Below, piece by piece: positions 27,507-35,659 of a DNA stretch of 62,620 nt. Location of the stretch: contig NZ_LSIC01000115.1 of assembly GCF_001556045.1 (NCBI RefSeq), forward strand, positions 1-62,620, written 5' to 3'. Under the pieces are notes generated by a model that did not search any database, was not told the DNA's origin, and saw nothing but the letters and a program-made list of their open reading frames with translations. The stretch comes from Bradyrhizobium sp. CCH5-F6 (GTDB taxonomy: Bacteria; Pseudomonadota; Alphaproteobacteria; Rhizobiales; Xanthobacteraceae). A program made the translations under genes and the position numbers. Every line of letters begins with the position of its first letter. Position 1 is the first letter of the stretch.

Positions 27507-27950
27507 TTACGAACGGGTCAGGCCGGCTTCGGTCCAGGCGACGATGCTGCGTGCATCCATCGCGCCGGAATGCCGGGCGATCTCGCGGCCGCCGCGCATC
27601 AACAGCAGGGTCGGGATGCCGCTGATGTTGAGGCGCGACGACAGTGCAGGTGCGTTGTCCGAGTTGAGCTTCAACAGCCGGACGTTCGGCTCCAGCTGCT
27701 GCGCGGCGCGCTCGAACATCGGTGCCATGGCGCGGCACGGGCCGCACCACGGTGCCCAGACGTCGACCAGCACGGGGATGTCGCTGTTGCCGACATGGCG
27801 GCCGAAGGCCTCCTCGTCCACCTCGATCGGATGACCGGTGAAGATCGGCTGGTGACAGGCGCCGCAACGCGCATCTTGCGCCGCGCGTTCGACCGGCAAG
27901 CGGTTGATGCGCCCACAACTGCCGCAGACGATCTGGCGTGTCGTGCTCAT
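27507..27950 (-). CDS. trxC: thioredoxin 2 (TrxC)
   Basis: This 147-aa thioredoxin has the N-terminal zinc finger of TrxC (C9, C12, C29, C32 in VCGSCGRIN and RCGACHQP), then a thioredoxin fold with active site WCGPC at residues 68-72. TrxC is a cytosolic disulfide reductase, more oxidation-tolerant than TrxA. The ATG overlaps the stop codon of the upstream sulfide:quinone oxidoreductase by ATGA, so translation is coupled. In this operon it may reduce persulfides formed by SQR. Confidence 0.94.
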   Translation of the reverse strand: MSTTRQIVCGSCGRINRLPVERAAQDARCGACHQPIFTGHPIEVDEEAFGRHVGNSDIPVLVDVWAPWCGPCRAMAPMFERAAQQLEPNVRLLKLNSDNAPALSSRLNISGIPTLLLMRGGREIARHSGAMDARSIVAWTEAGLTRS

Positions 27951-29233
27951 GTGCCGGTTCGGACCTCCTTGAGCTTGGCGATGTTCAGCCTGTCGAGAAC
28001 GAAGCGCTCGTAGAACGGCTCGCTCTCGCCGCGCCGCATCTTGCGCAGGAAGTATTTCTCGAAGGCCACCTTGGCGAGGTGCACCCATTCGCCCTTGGAG
28101 GACCAATTGACGTTTCGCGGCGGGATCTGCGGCTGCGCCAGGAAGGCGACGCCGGAGTCGCCGAAGTCGGCGAGGCAGATCGCGTTCCAGGTCGGCTCTG
28201 CCGTGGGCGCCTTGCCGTGAAGCAGGGCGCCGATGTTCATCGCCGTCGCCGTCACCATGGATTCGATCATGAAGCCCGTCTTGGGGACGCCGACCGGCAC
28301 CGGGGTTGCGCCGACCGGCGCGATCGCGACGCAGACACCGACCGCGAACACGTTGGGAAAGGCGGGGTTCTGCTGGTGCTTGTCGACGACAACGAAGCCG
28401 CGCGGATTGGTCAGTTTCTCGATGCCGCGCACCGCCTCGACGCCGCGAAAGGCGGGCAACATCATCGAATAGGCGAATGGCAGTTCGTGGGCCTTGCGGG
28501 ACGTGCCGTCGTCGGCGAACTCCTCCACGGACATCAGGCCGGGGGCGACGTTGTCGACGCGGGCGTTGGTGATCCACTTGATGTGCTTCTCCCGCATCTC
28601 GCTTTCCAGGAGACCCTTGGTGTCCCCCACGCCGTCGAGGCCGAGATGGCCGATATACGGCTCCGAGGTGACGAACGTCATCGGCACGCGGTCACGCAGC
28701 TTCCGCCGTCGCAGCTCCGTCTCCAGGATGAAGAGGAACTCGTAGGCCGGCCCGAAACAGGAAGCGCCCTGCACGGCGCCGATGACGACCGGGCCGGGGT
28801 TCGCCGCGAGCTTCTCGAAGGCCTCGCGTGCATGCGTGGCATGATCGACATGGCAGATCGACTGGGTATGGCCTTGCGGCCCGAGACCGGGAATCTCGTC
28901 GAACGCCAGTTCGGGACCGGTCGCGACGACCAGGTAGTCGTAGTCGATCGACGTGCCGTCGCCGAGCTCGACACGGTTCTCGGTCGGATGGACGCGCTTG
29001 GCGCCCTGCGTGAGCAGTCGCACGCCCTTGCGTTTCATGATGTCAGCCAGATCAATCTCGATCTCTTCGCGCTTGCGCCAGCCGACGGCGACCCAAGGAT
29101 TGGATGGGACGAAATGATAGACGGCGCCTTGCGAGACGACGCTGAGGCGATCCTCCTTTCTCAACTGCGGCAGCAATTCATAGGCCATCAGTGTTCCGCT
29201 CAGACCAGCTCCGATTACGACAACTTCCGCCAT
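27947..29233 (-). CDS. sqr: sulfide:quinone oxidoreductase
   Basis: This 428-aa FAD enzyme oxidises sulfide to polysulfide or persulfide and reduces quinone at the inner-membrane surface. The N-terminus has the FAD motif VVVIGAGLSGTLMA. Three cysteines are at C127 (SICHVDH), C159 (GASCFGPAYE) and C353 (AICLADFG), the same numbers as the three essential cysteines I recall for Rhodobacter capsulatus SQR. The C-terminal amphipathic region ends FVLDRLNIAKLKE. The ATG at 29233 has GGAGGT upstream; the longer frame would read through the promoter. It is first in sqr-trxC-DUF2892-ccoG-like. Confidence 0.9.
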   Translation of the reverse strand: MAEVVVIGAGLSGTLMAYELLPQLRKEDRLSVVSQGAVYHFVPSNPWVAVGWRKREEIEIDLADIMKRKGVRLLTQGAKRVHPTENRVELGDGTSIDYDYLVVATGPELAFDEIPGLGPQGHTQSICHVDHATHAREAFEKLAANPGPVVIGAVQGASCFGPAYEFLFILETELRRRKLRDRVPMTFVTSEPYIGHLGLDGVGDTKGLLESEMREKHIKWITNARVDNVAPGLMSVEEFADDGTSRKAHELPFAYSMMLPAFRGVEAVRGIEKLTNPRGFVVVDKHQQNPAFPNVFAVGVCVAIAPVGATPVPVGVPKTGFMIESMVTATAMNIGALLHGKAPTAEPTWNAICLADFGDSGVAFLAQPQIPPRNVNWSSKGEWVHLAKVAFEKYFLRKMRRGESEPFYERFVLDRLNIAKLKEVRTGT

Positions 29234-29291
29234 GGGTACCTCCGTTGGACCAAGCCGCCCCGCCGGTTTAGCTCCGGCTGTCGTGCGGCGC

Positions 29292-29325
29292 TTGACTATA
29301 TATTCGTAATTCCATATATACGCAA
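29292..29325. promoter_or_regulatory. symmetric overlapping divergent promoters for sqr and arsR
   Basis: Rightward: -35 TTGACT (29292-29297), 17-bp spacer, -10 TATATA (29315-29320). Leftward: -35 TTGCGT (29325-29320), 17-bp spacer, -10 TATATA (29302-29297). The two promoters occupy the same 34 bp in opposite directions, so one bound repressor could block both. The rightward start would fall at about 29327, at the arsR ATG. Confidence 0.7.
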
Positions 29326-29327
29326 GT

Positions 29328-29648
29328 ATGAATATAAATCCTGAAATCATGGAGCGGGCGGCAGATCAGGCGAGCGAGCTGCTGAAGGCGCTCGCCAACC
29401 GACATCGTCTGCTCATCATCTGCCAGTTGATCGATGGCGAGCGGTCGGTCGGTGAACTCGCCGCGTTCCTGAACCTCCGGGACTCCACGGTTTCCCAACA
29501 TCTTGCGCTCCTTCGCAAGGATGGACTGGTGTCTGCCCGGCGCGAGGCGCAGACGATCTTCTATTCGATCGCGAGCGAGCCGGCGCGCGAGGTGCTGAAG
29601 ACGCTCTATCAGGCGTTCTGCGCGCCGAGGTCCGCAAGGACGAGATGA
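29328..29648 (+). CDS. ArsR-family repressor, BigR/SqrR/YgaV type
   Basis: This 106-aa winged-helix protein contains DQASELLKALANRHRLLIICQL and SVGELAAFLNLRDSTVSQHLALLRKDGLV (DNA recognition helix), the ArsR layout. Two cysteines, C32 (in IICQLIDGE) and C98 (in LYQAFCAP), occupy the positions of the redox pair of BigR/SqrR/YgaV, which sense persulfide by forming a polysulfide bridge. No metal-site CxC motif is present. The likely transcript start is at or next to the ATG, so the mRNA may be leaderless. A second ATG at 29349 is possible. Confidence 0.9.
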   Translation: MNINPEIMERAADQASELLKALANRHRLLIICQLIDGERSVGELAAFLNLRDSTVSQHLALLRKDGLVSARREAQTIFYSIASEPAREVLKTLYQAFCAPRSARTR

Positions 29649-29749
29649 AACCTAGGAGAGCTCGGGTGAGGGCGCCTTGAGCAGGATCAACACGCCCCAT
29701 CCCGATGCAGATGAAATGAGCTGCGCAGCGGCGTGGTGATGTTTTGATC

Positions 29750-30772
29750 ATGACACGGAAAAGTTCCATGCGAAGTATGATAAGATATGTAGGCCTGCTG
29801 GCCGCCTTTGCGGCGATCGGCTCGTCTGGAACACCGGCCACGGCAGCCGAAACACTCGTGGTCACCCCGCAATCGATCGCCGATCAGAAGGCTGTCTTCG
29901 CCACGGTCGAAAGCACCAGCGTGGTGCCGGCGCGCGGACGCATCGGCGGTACGGTGGTTCAGCTCAAGGTCAGGGAAGGGGATCGCGTTGCCGCCGGCCA
30001 GGCGATCGCGACCATCGGCGACGAAAAGCTCGGGCTGCAGATGAAATCGCTCGACGCGCAGATCGAGGCGCTGCAGGCGCAGGCGAACCAGGCGCAGCTC
30101 GACTTCACCCGGACCGAAGGGCTGGTCGAGCGCGGCATCCTGCCGCGGATCAAGCTCGACGAGCAGCGCACCGCGCTGAACGTCGCCGAGAACGGCCTGC
30201 GTTCCAAGACGGCCGAACGTGCGGTGATCAACGAGCAACTCAACCAGGGACAGGTGCTCGCGCCGGCAGACGGCCGCGTGTTGAAGCGGTTGATCACGAT
30301 AGGATCCGTCGTTCTCGCCGGCGATCCGATCGTCACCGTCGCCCAACAGAACTTCAAGCTGCGGCTTCGCGTGCCGGAGCGGCACGCGCGCTTCCTCAAG
30401 GCGGGCGACAAGGTGCGCATCGACGGCGCGGAGTTCGTCGGAGAAGCCGCCAAGTCGGGCGTCATCGACCTCGTCTATCCCCAGATCGAGGAGGGGCGCG
30501 TCATTGCGGATGCGACGGTCGAGGGTCTCGGCGAATATTTCGTCGGTGACCGCTTGCGGGTCTGGATCTCCAGCGGCACGCGCGCGGCCTTCGTCATCCC
30601 GTCGAGCTATGTGACGACCAGGTTCGGCATCGACTATGTTCGGCTTCAGAAGGAGGGCGGAACGATGGACGTGCCGGTGCAGCGTGGCCGCGAATTGCCG
30701 ACGCCGGCGCTGCCCGACGGACTCGAGATCCTGTCCGGCATTTCAGCCGGCGACCAATTGGTGCGGCCGTGA
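29750..30772 (+). CDS. RND efflux periplasmic adaptor (membrane fusion protein)
   Basis: The 340-aa adaptor has a signal peptide (MIRYVGLLAAFAAIGSSG ... ATAAE), a lipoyl/barrel-hybrid domain (RGRIGGTVVQLKVREGDRVAAGQAIATIGD, residues about 60-90), a helical hairpin (LDAQIEALQAQANQAQLDFTRTEGLVERG) and a beta-barrel (LRLRVPERHARFLKAGDKVRI). Its length and domains fit MFP proteins of RND pumps. The start may also be the ATG at 29768. Its stop overlaps the GTG start of the permease (GTGA), so the pair is translationally coupled. Confidence 0.88.
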   Translation: MTRKSSMRSMIRYVGLLAAFAAIGSSGTPATAAETLVVTPQSIADQKAVFATVESTSVVPARGRIGGTVVQLKVREGDRVAAGQAIATIGDEKLGLQMKSLDAQIEALQAQANQAQLDFTRTEGLVERGILPRIKLDEQRTALNVAENGLRSKTAERAVINEQLNQGQVLAPADGRVLKRLITIGSVVLAGDPIVTVAQQNFKLRLRVPERHARFLKAGDKVRIDGAEFVGEAAKSGVIDLVYPQIEEGRVIADATVEGLGEYFVGDRLRVWISSGTRAAFVIPSSYVTTRFGIDYVRLQKEGGTMDVPVQRGRELPTPALPDGLEILSGISAGDQLVRP

Positions 30773-33700
30773 ATCTCGGGCTCTCAGGACGGTTGACCAA
30801 GTCGACCATCGGATCGCCGCTGACGCCGCTGTTCCTGCTCGCGGCGCTCGTCGTGGGGCTGATCGCCGTCGTGGTGATCCCGCGCGAGGAGGAGCCGCAG
30901 ATCAGCGTTCCCATGGTGGACATCCGCGTCAATGCCGACGGCCTGCGCGGGCCGGACGCGGTGGAGCTGGTGAGCAAGCCGCTGGAATCGATCGTCAAGG
31001 GCATCGACGGCGTCGAGCACGTCTATAGCCAGACCGAGGACGACCGCGTGATGGTCACCGTGCGTTTCCTGGTCGGCACCAAGTTCGAGGACGCCATCCT
31101 GCGGGTGCACGAGAAGATCCGTGCCAATCTCGACCGCATTCCCGTCGGCATTCCCGAGCCGCTGATCGTCGGCCGGGGCATCAATGACGTCGCGGTGACG
31201 GTGTTGACGCTGTCGCCGAAGCCGGAAGCTGCCGGCCGCTGGTCCGACAAGGATCTCTACGAGCTCGCCGACAAGCTGCGCGCGGAGCTGATGAAGGTCG
31301 ACGATATCGGCCTGACCTACATATCCGGAGGCGCGGCGCAACAGATCCGGGTCGAGGCCGATCCGGAGAAGCTGTCGCTGTTCGGCGTCACGTTGCAGCA
31401 GCTCGTAGCCAAGGTGAAGGATGCCAACCGGTCGTTCCTGGCGGGGCAGGTCCGCGATGCCGGCATCGTACGGAGCGTTGCGGCGGGCCAGACGCTGTCC
31501 GGCATTCCCGATATCGGTCTATTGCTCATCACGAGCCGGGACGGCCGGCCGGTCTATGTCAAGGACGTCGCCTCCGTCATCGTCGGCCCGAGCACCGTGG
31601 AGCATCGCGTCTGGACGGAATCACGCGATGCCGCCGGACAGTGGGCGCGTACGCCCGCCGTCAGCCTGGCGCTGGCCAAGCGGGCCGGCGCCAATGCGGT
31701 CATCGTGTCCGAGAACATCGCCGAACGCCTCGCGGCGTTGAAGTCGCGCCTTCTTCCCGAAGATATCCAGGTGACGGTGACGCGCGACTACGGCGAGACC
31801 GCCAACGAGAAGGCCAACGAGTTGCTGTTCCACCTCGCCCTCGCGACGATCTCGATCGTGGTGCTGATCGCGATCGCGATCGGCTGGCGCGAGGCGCTGG
31901 TGACCTTCGTCGTGATTCCCACGACGATCCTGCTCACGATGTTCGCCGCCAATTTGATGGGCTACACGATCAACCGCGTCAGCCTGTTCGCGTTGATCTT
32001 CTCAATCGGCATTCTCGTCGACGACGCCATCGTCGTCGTCGAGAACATTGCGCGGCACTGGGCCATGCGCGACGGCCGGCCGCGCTTGCAGGCGACCATC
32101 GAGGCGGTTGCGGAGGTCGGTAACCCCACCATCGTCGCGACCTTGACCGTGGTCGCGGCACTGCTGCCGATGCTGTTCGTGTCGGGCATGATGGGGCCCT
32201 ATATGGCGCCGATCCCGGCCAATGCGTCGGCTGCCATGCTGTTCTCGTTCTTCGTGGCAATGGTGGTCGCGCCCTGGCTGATGCTCAAGCTCGCGCCGAA
32301 GGGCGATGTTGCGCCGACGCATGCGGGCCACGATGAAGGCAGGCTCGGCCGGCTCTACCGGCGCTTCGCCGCGCCGATCGTGCGGAGCAAGCGGTCGGCC
32401 TGGATATTCCTGATCGGCGTCGGCGTCGCGACGCTGCTGTCGATGACGCTGTTCGCGACCAAGTCGGTGACCGTCAAGCTCCTGCCGTTCGACAACAAGT
32501 CCGAGATCGCCGTTGTCGTCGATCTGCCTGAAGGGGCAAGCCTGGAGGCGACCGAGCGCACGTTGTTCGGCGTGGCCGAGATTGCGCGGCAATTGCCTGA
32601 GGTCACCTCGTTGCAATCCTATGCCGGCACGCCGGCTCCCTTCAATTTCAACGGCCTGGTGCGGCACTATTACTTGCGGGAGAGGCCCGAGCTCGGCGAA
32701 GTGCAGGTCAACCTCGCTGCGCGCGGCGAACGCAAGCGCGCGAGCCACGAGATCGCGCTGGAGCTCCGCGAGAAGCTGAAGGCACTGGGTCCGCCCGTCG
32801 GCACCAGCGTCAAGGTGGTCGAAGTGCCGCCCGGGCCGCCGGTGCTGTCGACCCTGCTCGCCGAGGTCTACGGTCCCGATGCGACCACGCGCCGGGCGAT
32901 CACGGCCGAGCTCAAGAAGATCTTCGCGGACGTGCCGTTCATCGTCGACATCGACGATTCCATCGGCGATAAGCGGCCGCGGCTGCGGCTTTCGATCGAC
33001 CAGGACCGGCTCGAATTCTTCGGCGTCGAGCAGCGCGACGTCTACGACACCATCCAGACGCTGTTCGGCGGCACCTCGATCGGCTACTCGCATCGCGGCG
33101 AGGACCGCAACCCGATCGAGATCGCGGTGCATCTCGGAAAGCGCGAGCTGGTCTGGGACGAGGCGCTGGCCTCCACGCCGGTGCCGGCCAATACGCTGCC
33201 GGGCAGCAAGACGGTGGTCGAACTCGGCCAGGTCGTGAAGGCGACCGTGGAGGAGGGCTCGCCGACGATCTTCCGCCGCGACGGCCGCTTCGCCGACATG
33301 GTGATGGCCGAGCTTGCCGGGCGCTTCGAGGCGCCGCTGTACGGCATGCTCGCGGTCGCCGATCGCGTGGATGCCCATGATTGGGGCAAGCTGCCGAAGC
33401 CCGCAATCAGCCTTCACGGCCAGCCATCGGACGAGTCGCGTCCGACGCTGCTGTGGGACGGCGAGTGGGAAATAACCTGGGTGACCTTCCGTGACATGGG
33501 GGCGGCCTTCGGCGCGGCCATCCTCGGGATCTACGTGCTGGTCGTCGCCCAGTTCAGGAGCTTCCGTCTGCCGCTCGTCATCCTGACGCCGATCCCGCTG
33601 ACGCTGATCGGCATCCTGATCGGGCATTGGCTCCTCGGTGCACCGTTCACCGCGACCTCGATGATCGGCTTCATCGCGCTCGCCGGCATCATCGTGCGCA

Positions 33701-33978
33701 ATTCCATCCTGCTCGTCGACTTCATCCGGCACAGCGGCGCCGAAGGCAAGTCGCTGCGCGAAGTGGTGTTGGAAGCCGGCGCCGTCCGCTTCAAGCCGAT
33801 CCTGCTCACCGCGCTTGCGGCCATGATCGGGGCGGCAACCATCCTGCTCGATCCGATCTTCCAGGGATTGGCGATCTCGCTCCTGTTCGGGCTTGCGTCG
33901 TCGACGTTGCTCACCGTGCTGGTGATTCCCGCCATCTACATCGCCCTGCGCGCTCCGCGCGAGGAGCTTCAGCCATAG
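30769..33978 (+). CDS. RND-family efflux transporter permease
   Basis: This 1069-aa AcrB/MexB-type permease has twelve membrane helices and two large periplasmic loops. The proton-relay pair is D418-D419 in GILVDDAIVVVENIARH. IPREEEPQISVPMVDI near residue 40 and GFIALAGIIVRNSILLVDF near 965 are family landmarks. The start is GTG at 30769. The N-terminal sequence and charge are closer to the metal/organic or uncharacterised RND permeases than to AcrB. It pumps outward with the upstream adaptor; no outer-membrane gene is nearby. Its place in a sulfide island suggests export of sulfur species or of inhibitors, but that is inference. Confidence 0.92.
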   Translation: MNLGLSGRLTKSTIGSPLTPLFLLAALVVGLIAVVVIPREEEPQISVPMVDIRVNADGLRGPDAVELVSKPLESIVKGIDGVEHVYSQTEDDRVMVTVRFLVGTKFEDAILRVHEKIRANLDRIPVGIPEPLIVGRGINDVAVTVLTLSPKPEAAGRWSDKDLYELADKLRAELMKVDDIGLTYISGGAAQQIRVEADPEKLSLFGVTLQQLVAKVKDANRSFLAGQVRDAGIVRSVAAGQTLSGIPDIGLLLITSRDGRPVYVKDVASVIVGPSTVEHRVWTESRDAAGQWARTPAVSLALAKRAGANAVIVSENIAERLAALKSRLLPEDIQVTVTRDYGETANEKANELLFHLALATISIVVLIAIAIGWREALVTFVVIPTTILLTMFAANLMGYTINRVSLFALIFSIGILVDDAIVVVENIARHWAMRDGRPRLQATIEAVAEVGNPTIVATLTVVAALLPMLFVSGMMGPYMAPIPANASAAMLFSFFVAMVVAPWLMLKLAPKGDVAPTHAGHDEGRLGRLYRRFAAPIVRSKRSAWIFLIGVGVATLLSMTLFATKSVTVKLLPFDNKSEIAVVVDLPEGASLEATERTLFGVAEIARQLPEVTSLQSYAGTPAPFNFNGLVRHYYLRERPELGEVQVNLAARGERKRASHEIALELREKLKALGPPVGTSVKVVEVPPGPPVLSTLLAEVYGPDATTRRAITAELKKIFADVPFIVDIDDSIGDKRPRLRLSIDQDRLEFFGVEQRDVYDTIQTLFGGTSIGYSHRGEDRNPIEIAVHLGKRELVWDEALASTPVPANTLPGSKTVVELGQVVKATVEEGSPTIFRRDGRFADMVMAELAGRFEAPLYGMLAVADRVDAHDWGKLPKPAISLHGQPSDESRPTLLWDGEWEITWVTFRDMGAAFGAAILGIYVLVVAQFRSFRLPLVILTPIPLTLIGILIGHWLLGAPFTATSMIGFIALAGIIVRNSILLVDFIRHSGAEGKSLREVVLEAGAVRFKPILLTALAAMIGAATILLDPIFQGLAISLLFGLASSTLLTVLVIPAIYIALRAPREELQP

Positions 33979-34001
33979 CCAAGTCAGCCAACGAGGATCC
34001 G

Positions 34002-34358
34002 ATGGACAAGAACTACGTCGACATCACCAAAAACATCTCGGCCAACCTGAAGAAGCTGCGGAACGACATTCCCGACACCATGAAGGGATTTGCGCTGCTC
34101 GCGCAAGCCGCCACGCGCGACGGCGCTTTGGACAAGAAGACCAAGGAGCTGATCGCGCTCGCGCTCGGCGTCGCCGCGCATTGCGACGGCTGCATCGGTT
34201 TTCACACCGAAGCGCTGGTCAAGCTCGGGGCGACGCGGCAAGAGATCGAGGAGACGCTTGGCATGACCGTCTATATGGGCGGCGGTCCGTCGCTGATGTA
34301 CGCCGCCGATGCGATCGCGGCCTTCGAGCAGTTCCAGCAGCAATCTGCCGCCGTATAG
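34002..34358 (+). CDS. carboxymuconolactone decarboxylase/AhpD-like protein
   Basis: This 118-aa protein has the AhpD-like redox core: C61-x2-C64 and H68 in HCDGCIGFHTEALVKLGA. The all-helical fold is visible from KTKELIALALGVAAHC onward. AhpD-like proteins use the CxxC pair for peroxide or thiol chemistry; carboxymuconolactone decarboxylases proper are usually longer. ATG at 34002 has an ACGAGGATCC ribosome binding site. It starts 23 bp after the RND permease and probably ends that operon. Confidence 0.9.
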   Translation: MDKNYVDITKNISANLKKLRNDIPDTMKGFALLAQAATRDGALDKKTKELIALALGVAAHCDGCIGFHTEALVKLGATRQEIEETLGMTVYMGGGPSLMYAADAIAAFEQFQQQSAAV

Positions 34359-34434
34359 CGGCATCATCCCATACGATCATACGAACGGGACCGGGCGACT
34401 AGTCTCGTCCGATCCCGCCACCAAGCTTGATCGA

Positions 34435-34767
34435 TTACCAGCGGTCGCCGACACCGACGCCGACACTGACGCCGGGCGCGCGAATGCCGACTCCGGCGCG
34501 CGGGCCGTCGTCCCAATTGCGATGATAGCTCCGGCGCTCGTGATAGCGGTCGCGCGGCATGTAGTTGTAGGAATCGCGTACGATCACGCGCGAGCCGCTG
34601 CGCGTGCGATAGCAGCGGCCGGCGTCGTCGCAGACGAGCCGTACCTGCTGGACAAGATCCGGGTTGGTGTACTCGCTGGTCGTGTAGATATCGAAAGCCT
34701 TCGCACTCGACGCGGCCGCCAAAGCACCGACGCCGGCCAACAGCGCAATCGTAAACGTCCTCATCAT
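34435..34767 (-). CDS. exported hypothetical protein, Tyr/Arg/Gly-rich
   Basis: The 110-aa product begins MMRTFTIALLAGVGALAAAS and has a signal peptide ending near AKA (residue about 23). The mature part has one Cys pair (RLVCDDAGRCYRTR), a YNYMPRDRYHERRSYHRN stretch and a C-terminal repeat of GVxVGVGVG. GGAGGAGGAT before the ATG at 34767 is a very strong site. Small periplasmic proteins of this look are frequent in Bradyrhizobium; no function is known to me. It converges with the AhpD-like gene. Confidence 0.7.
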   Translation of the reverse strand: MMRTFTIALLAGVGALAAASSAKAFDIYTTSEYTNPDLVQQVRLVCDDAGRCYRTRSGSRVIVRDSYNYMPRDRYHERRSYHRNWDDGPRAGVGIRAPGVSVGVGVGDRW

Positions 34768-34864
34768 ATCCTCCTCCGAGATTGCCCTCGGCGGGACAAG
34801 AAGGGGCGGCGGCGATCGTTCCCTGCTGCGATGCTTGTATTTCCCGGAACCCAACGTCGGGTTC

Positions 34865-35272
34865 CTAGATCCGCTCGTAGGACTCCGTCCCGCAGACGTC
34901 GTCGGCTTCCGCCCGCCGGCGGTCCACGACCTTTCCGCCGTTGATCGTCACGACGTAGGTCTGGGCGCCGAGCGACGTCCCGGTCGCGGAGGTGAGTTGC
35001 GCGCGCACGCACGCCGTCCAACCCGGTCCTCGCACCTCGCGATGGGGCGGGGCGACGTGCACCTCGCGCGGATAGGACGTTGCGAGAAAGACCACGTCGA
35101 TCTGCTCGCGTACCAGGCGCTTGACGTCGGGAGGCGGTTCGGGCGGCGGCTGCTCCGCCTCCTTCATGCGCATGAATTCCGGCACCGGTGCGCGGCTGTC
35201 GGCAAAGCCGCAGGCACTGAGTCCGAGCGCGCCGATGACCAGCGCCGTATGAGCAATGATCCGCAACAACAT
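34865..35272 (-). CDS. putative lipoprotein
   Basis: The 135-aa product has a lipobox LSAC (residues about 18-21, from ALVIGALGLSACGFADS), so it is probably lipidated in the inner or outer membrane. The mature part has a Pro-rich PPPEPPPDVKRL segment, a mixed beta domain (CVRAQLTSATGTSLGAQTYVVTINGGKV) and the C-terminal CGTESYERI. No domain is recognised. The ATG at 35272 was chosen because it places the lipobox correctly. A divergent small exported gene begins 152 bp to the right. Confidence 0.7.
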   Translation of the reverse strand: MLLRIIAHTALVIGALGLSACGFADSRAPVPEFMRMKEAEQPPPEPPPDVKRLVREQIDVVFLATSYPREVHVAPPHREVRGPGWTACVRAQLTSATGTSLGAQTYVVTINGGKVVDRRRAEADDVCGTESYERI

Positions 35273-35424
35273 CCCTGGAGGTCCCTGCGGGCCGACAGAT
35301 AGGCACGAATGCGATCCGGCGAAGTCCCGAGCGATCAAGATTTGCTGAAGTCCTGGAACCCCCGGGCATTTGCTATTCGGCGATTGCGAGCTAGTTTGTA
35401 CCCCACACGAGGGGGATTGCACCG

Positions 35425-35649
35425 ATGAGGATTCTGGTCATGGCGGCCGCGGTTCTGGCGCTGGCAGCTGGATCGGCCGAGGCGCAGGGTCGCCGCCAGC
35501 CCAATGACGGACCCAAGCCGGCGGACAACAGCCCCAAGGTCGACGAAAAGGCCTACAAGGCCGCGCTCGAGCGCATTCCCGAACCGAAGGACAAGTACGA
35601 CCCGTGGGGCGGGGCGCGCCCGAGCGAGCCTGCCAAGAAGCCGAAATGA
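35425..35649 (+). CDS. small exported DPWGG-motif protein, copy 1
   Basis: The 74-aa precursor has a signal peptide (MRILVMAAAVLALAAGSAEAQ). The mature, strongly basic and disordered peptide carries DEKAYKAALERIPEPKDKYDPWGGARP. The core (KAYxxxLxxIP, about 7 residues, then DPWGGxR) recurs in the 99-aa protein at 39418-39717, so these are paralogues of an exported family I cannot name. It lies 10 bp before the PQQ dehydrogenase and is probably co-transcribed with it. Confidence 0.7.
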   Translation: MRILVMAAAVLALAAGSAEAQGRRQPNDGPKPADNSPKVDEKAYKAALERIPEPKDKYDPWGGARPSEPAKKPK

Positions 35650-35659
35650 AGTGAGGTGG

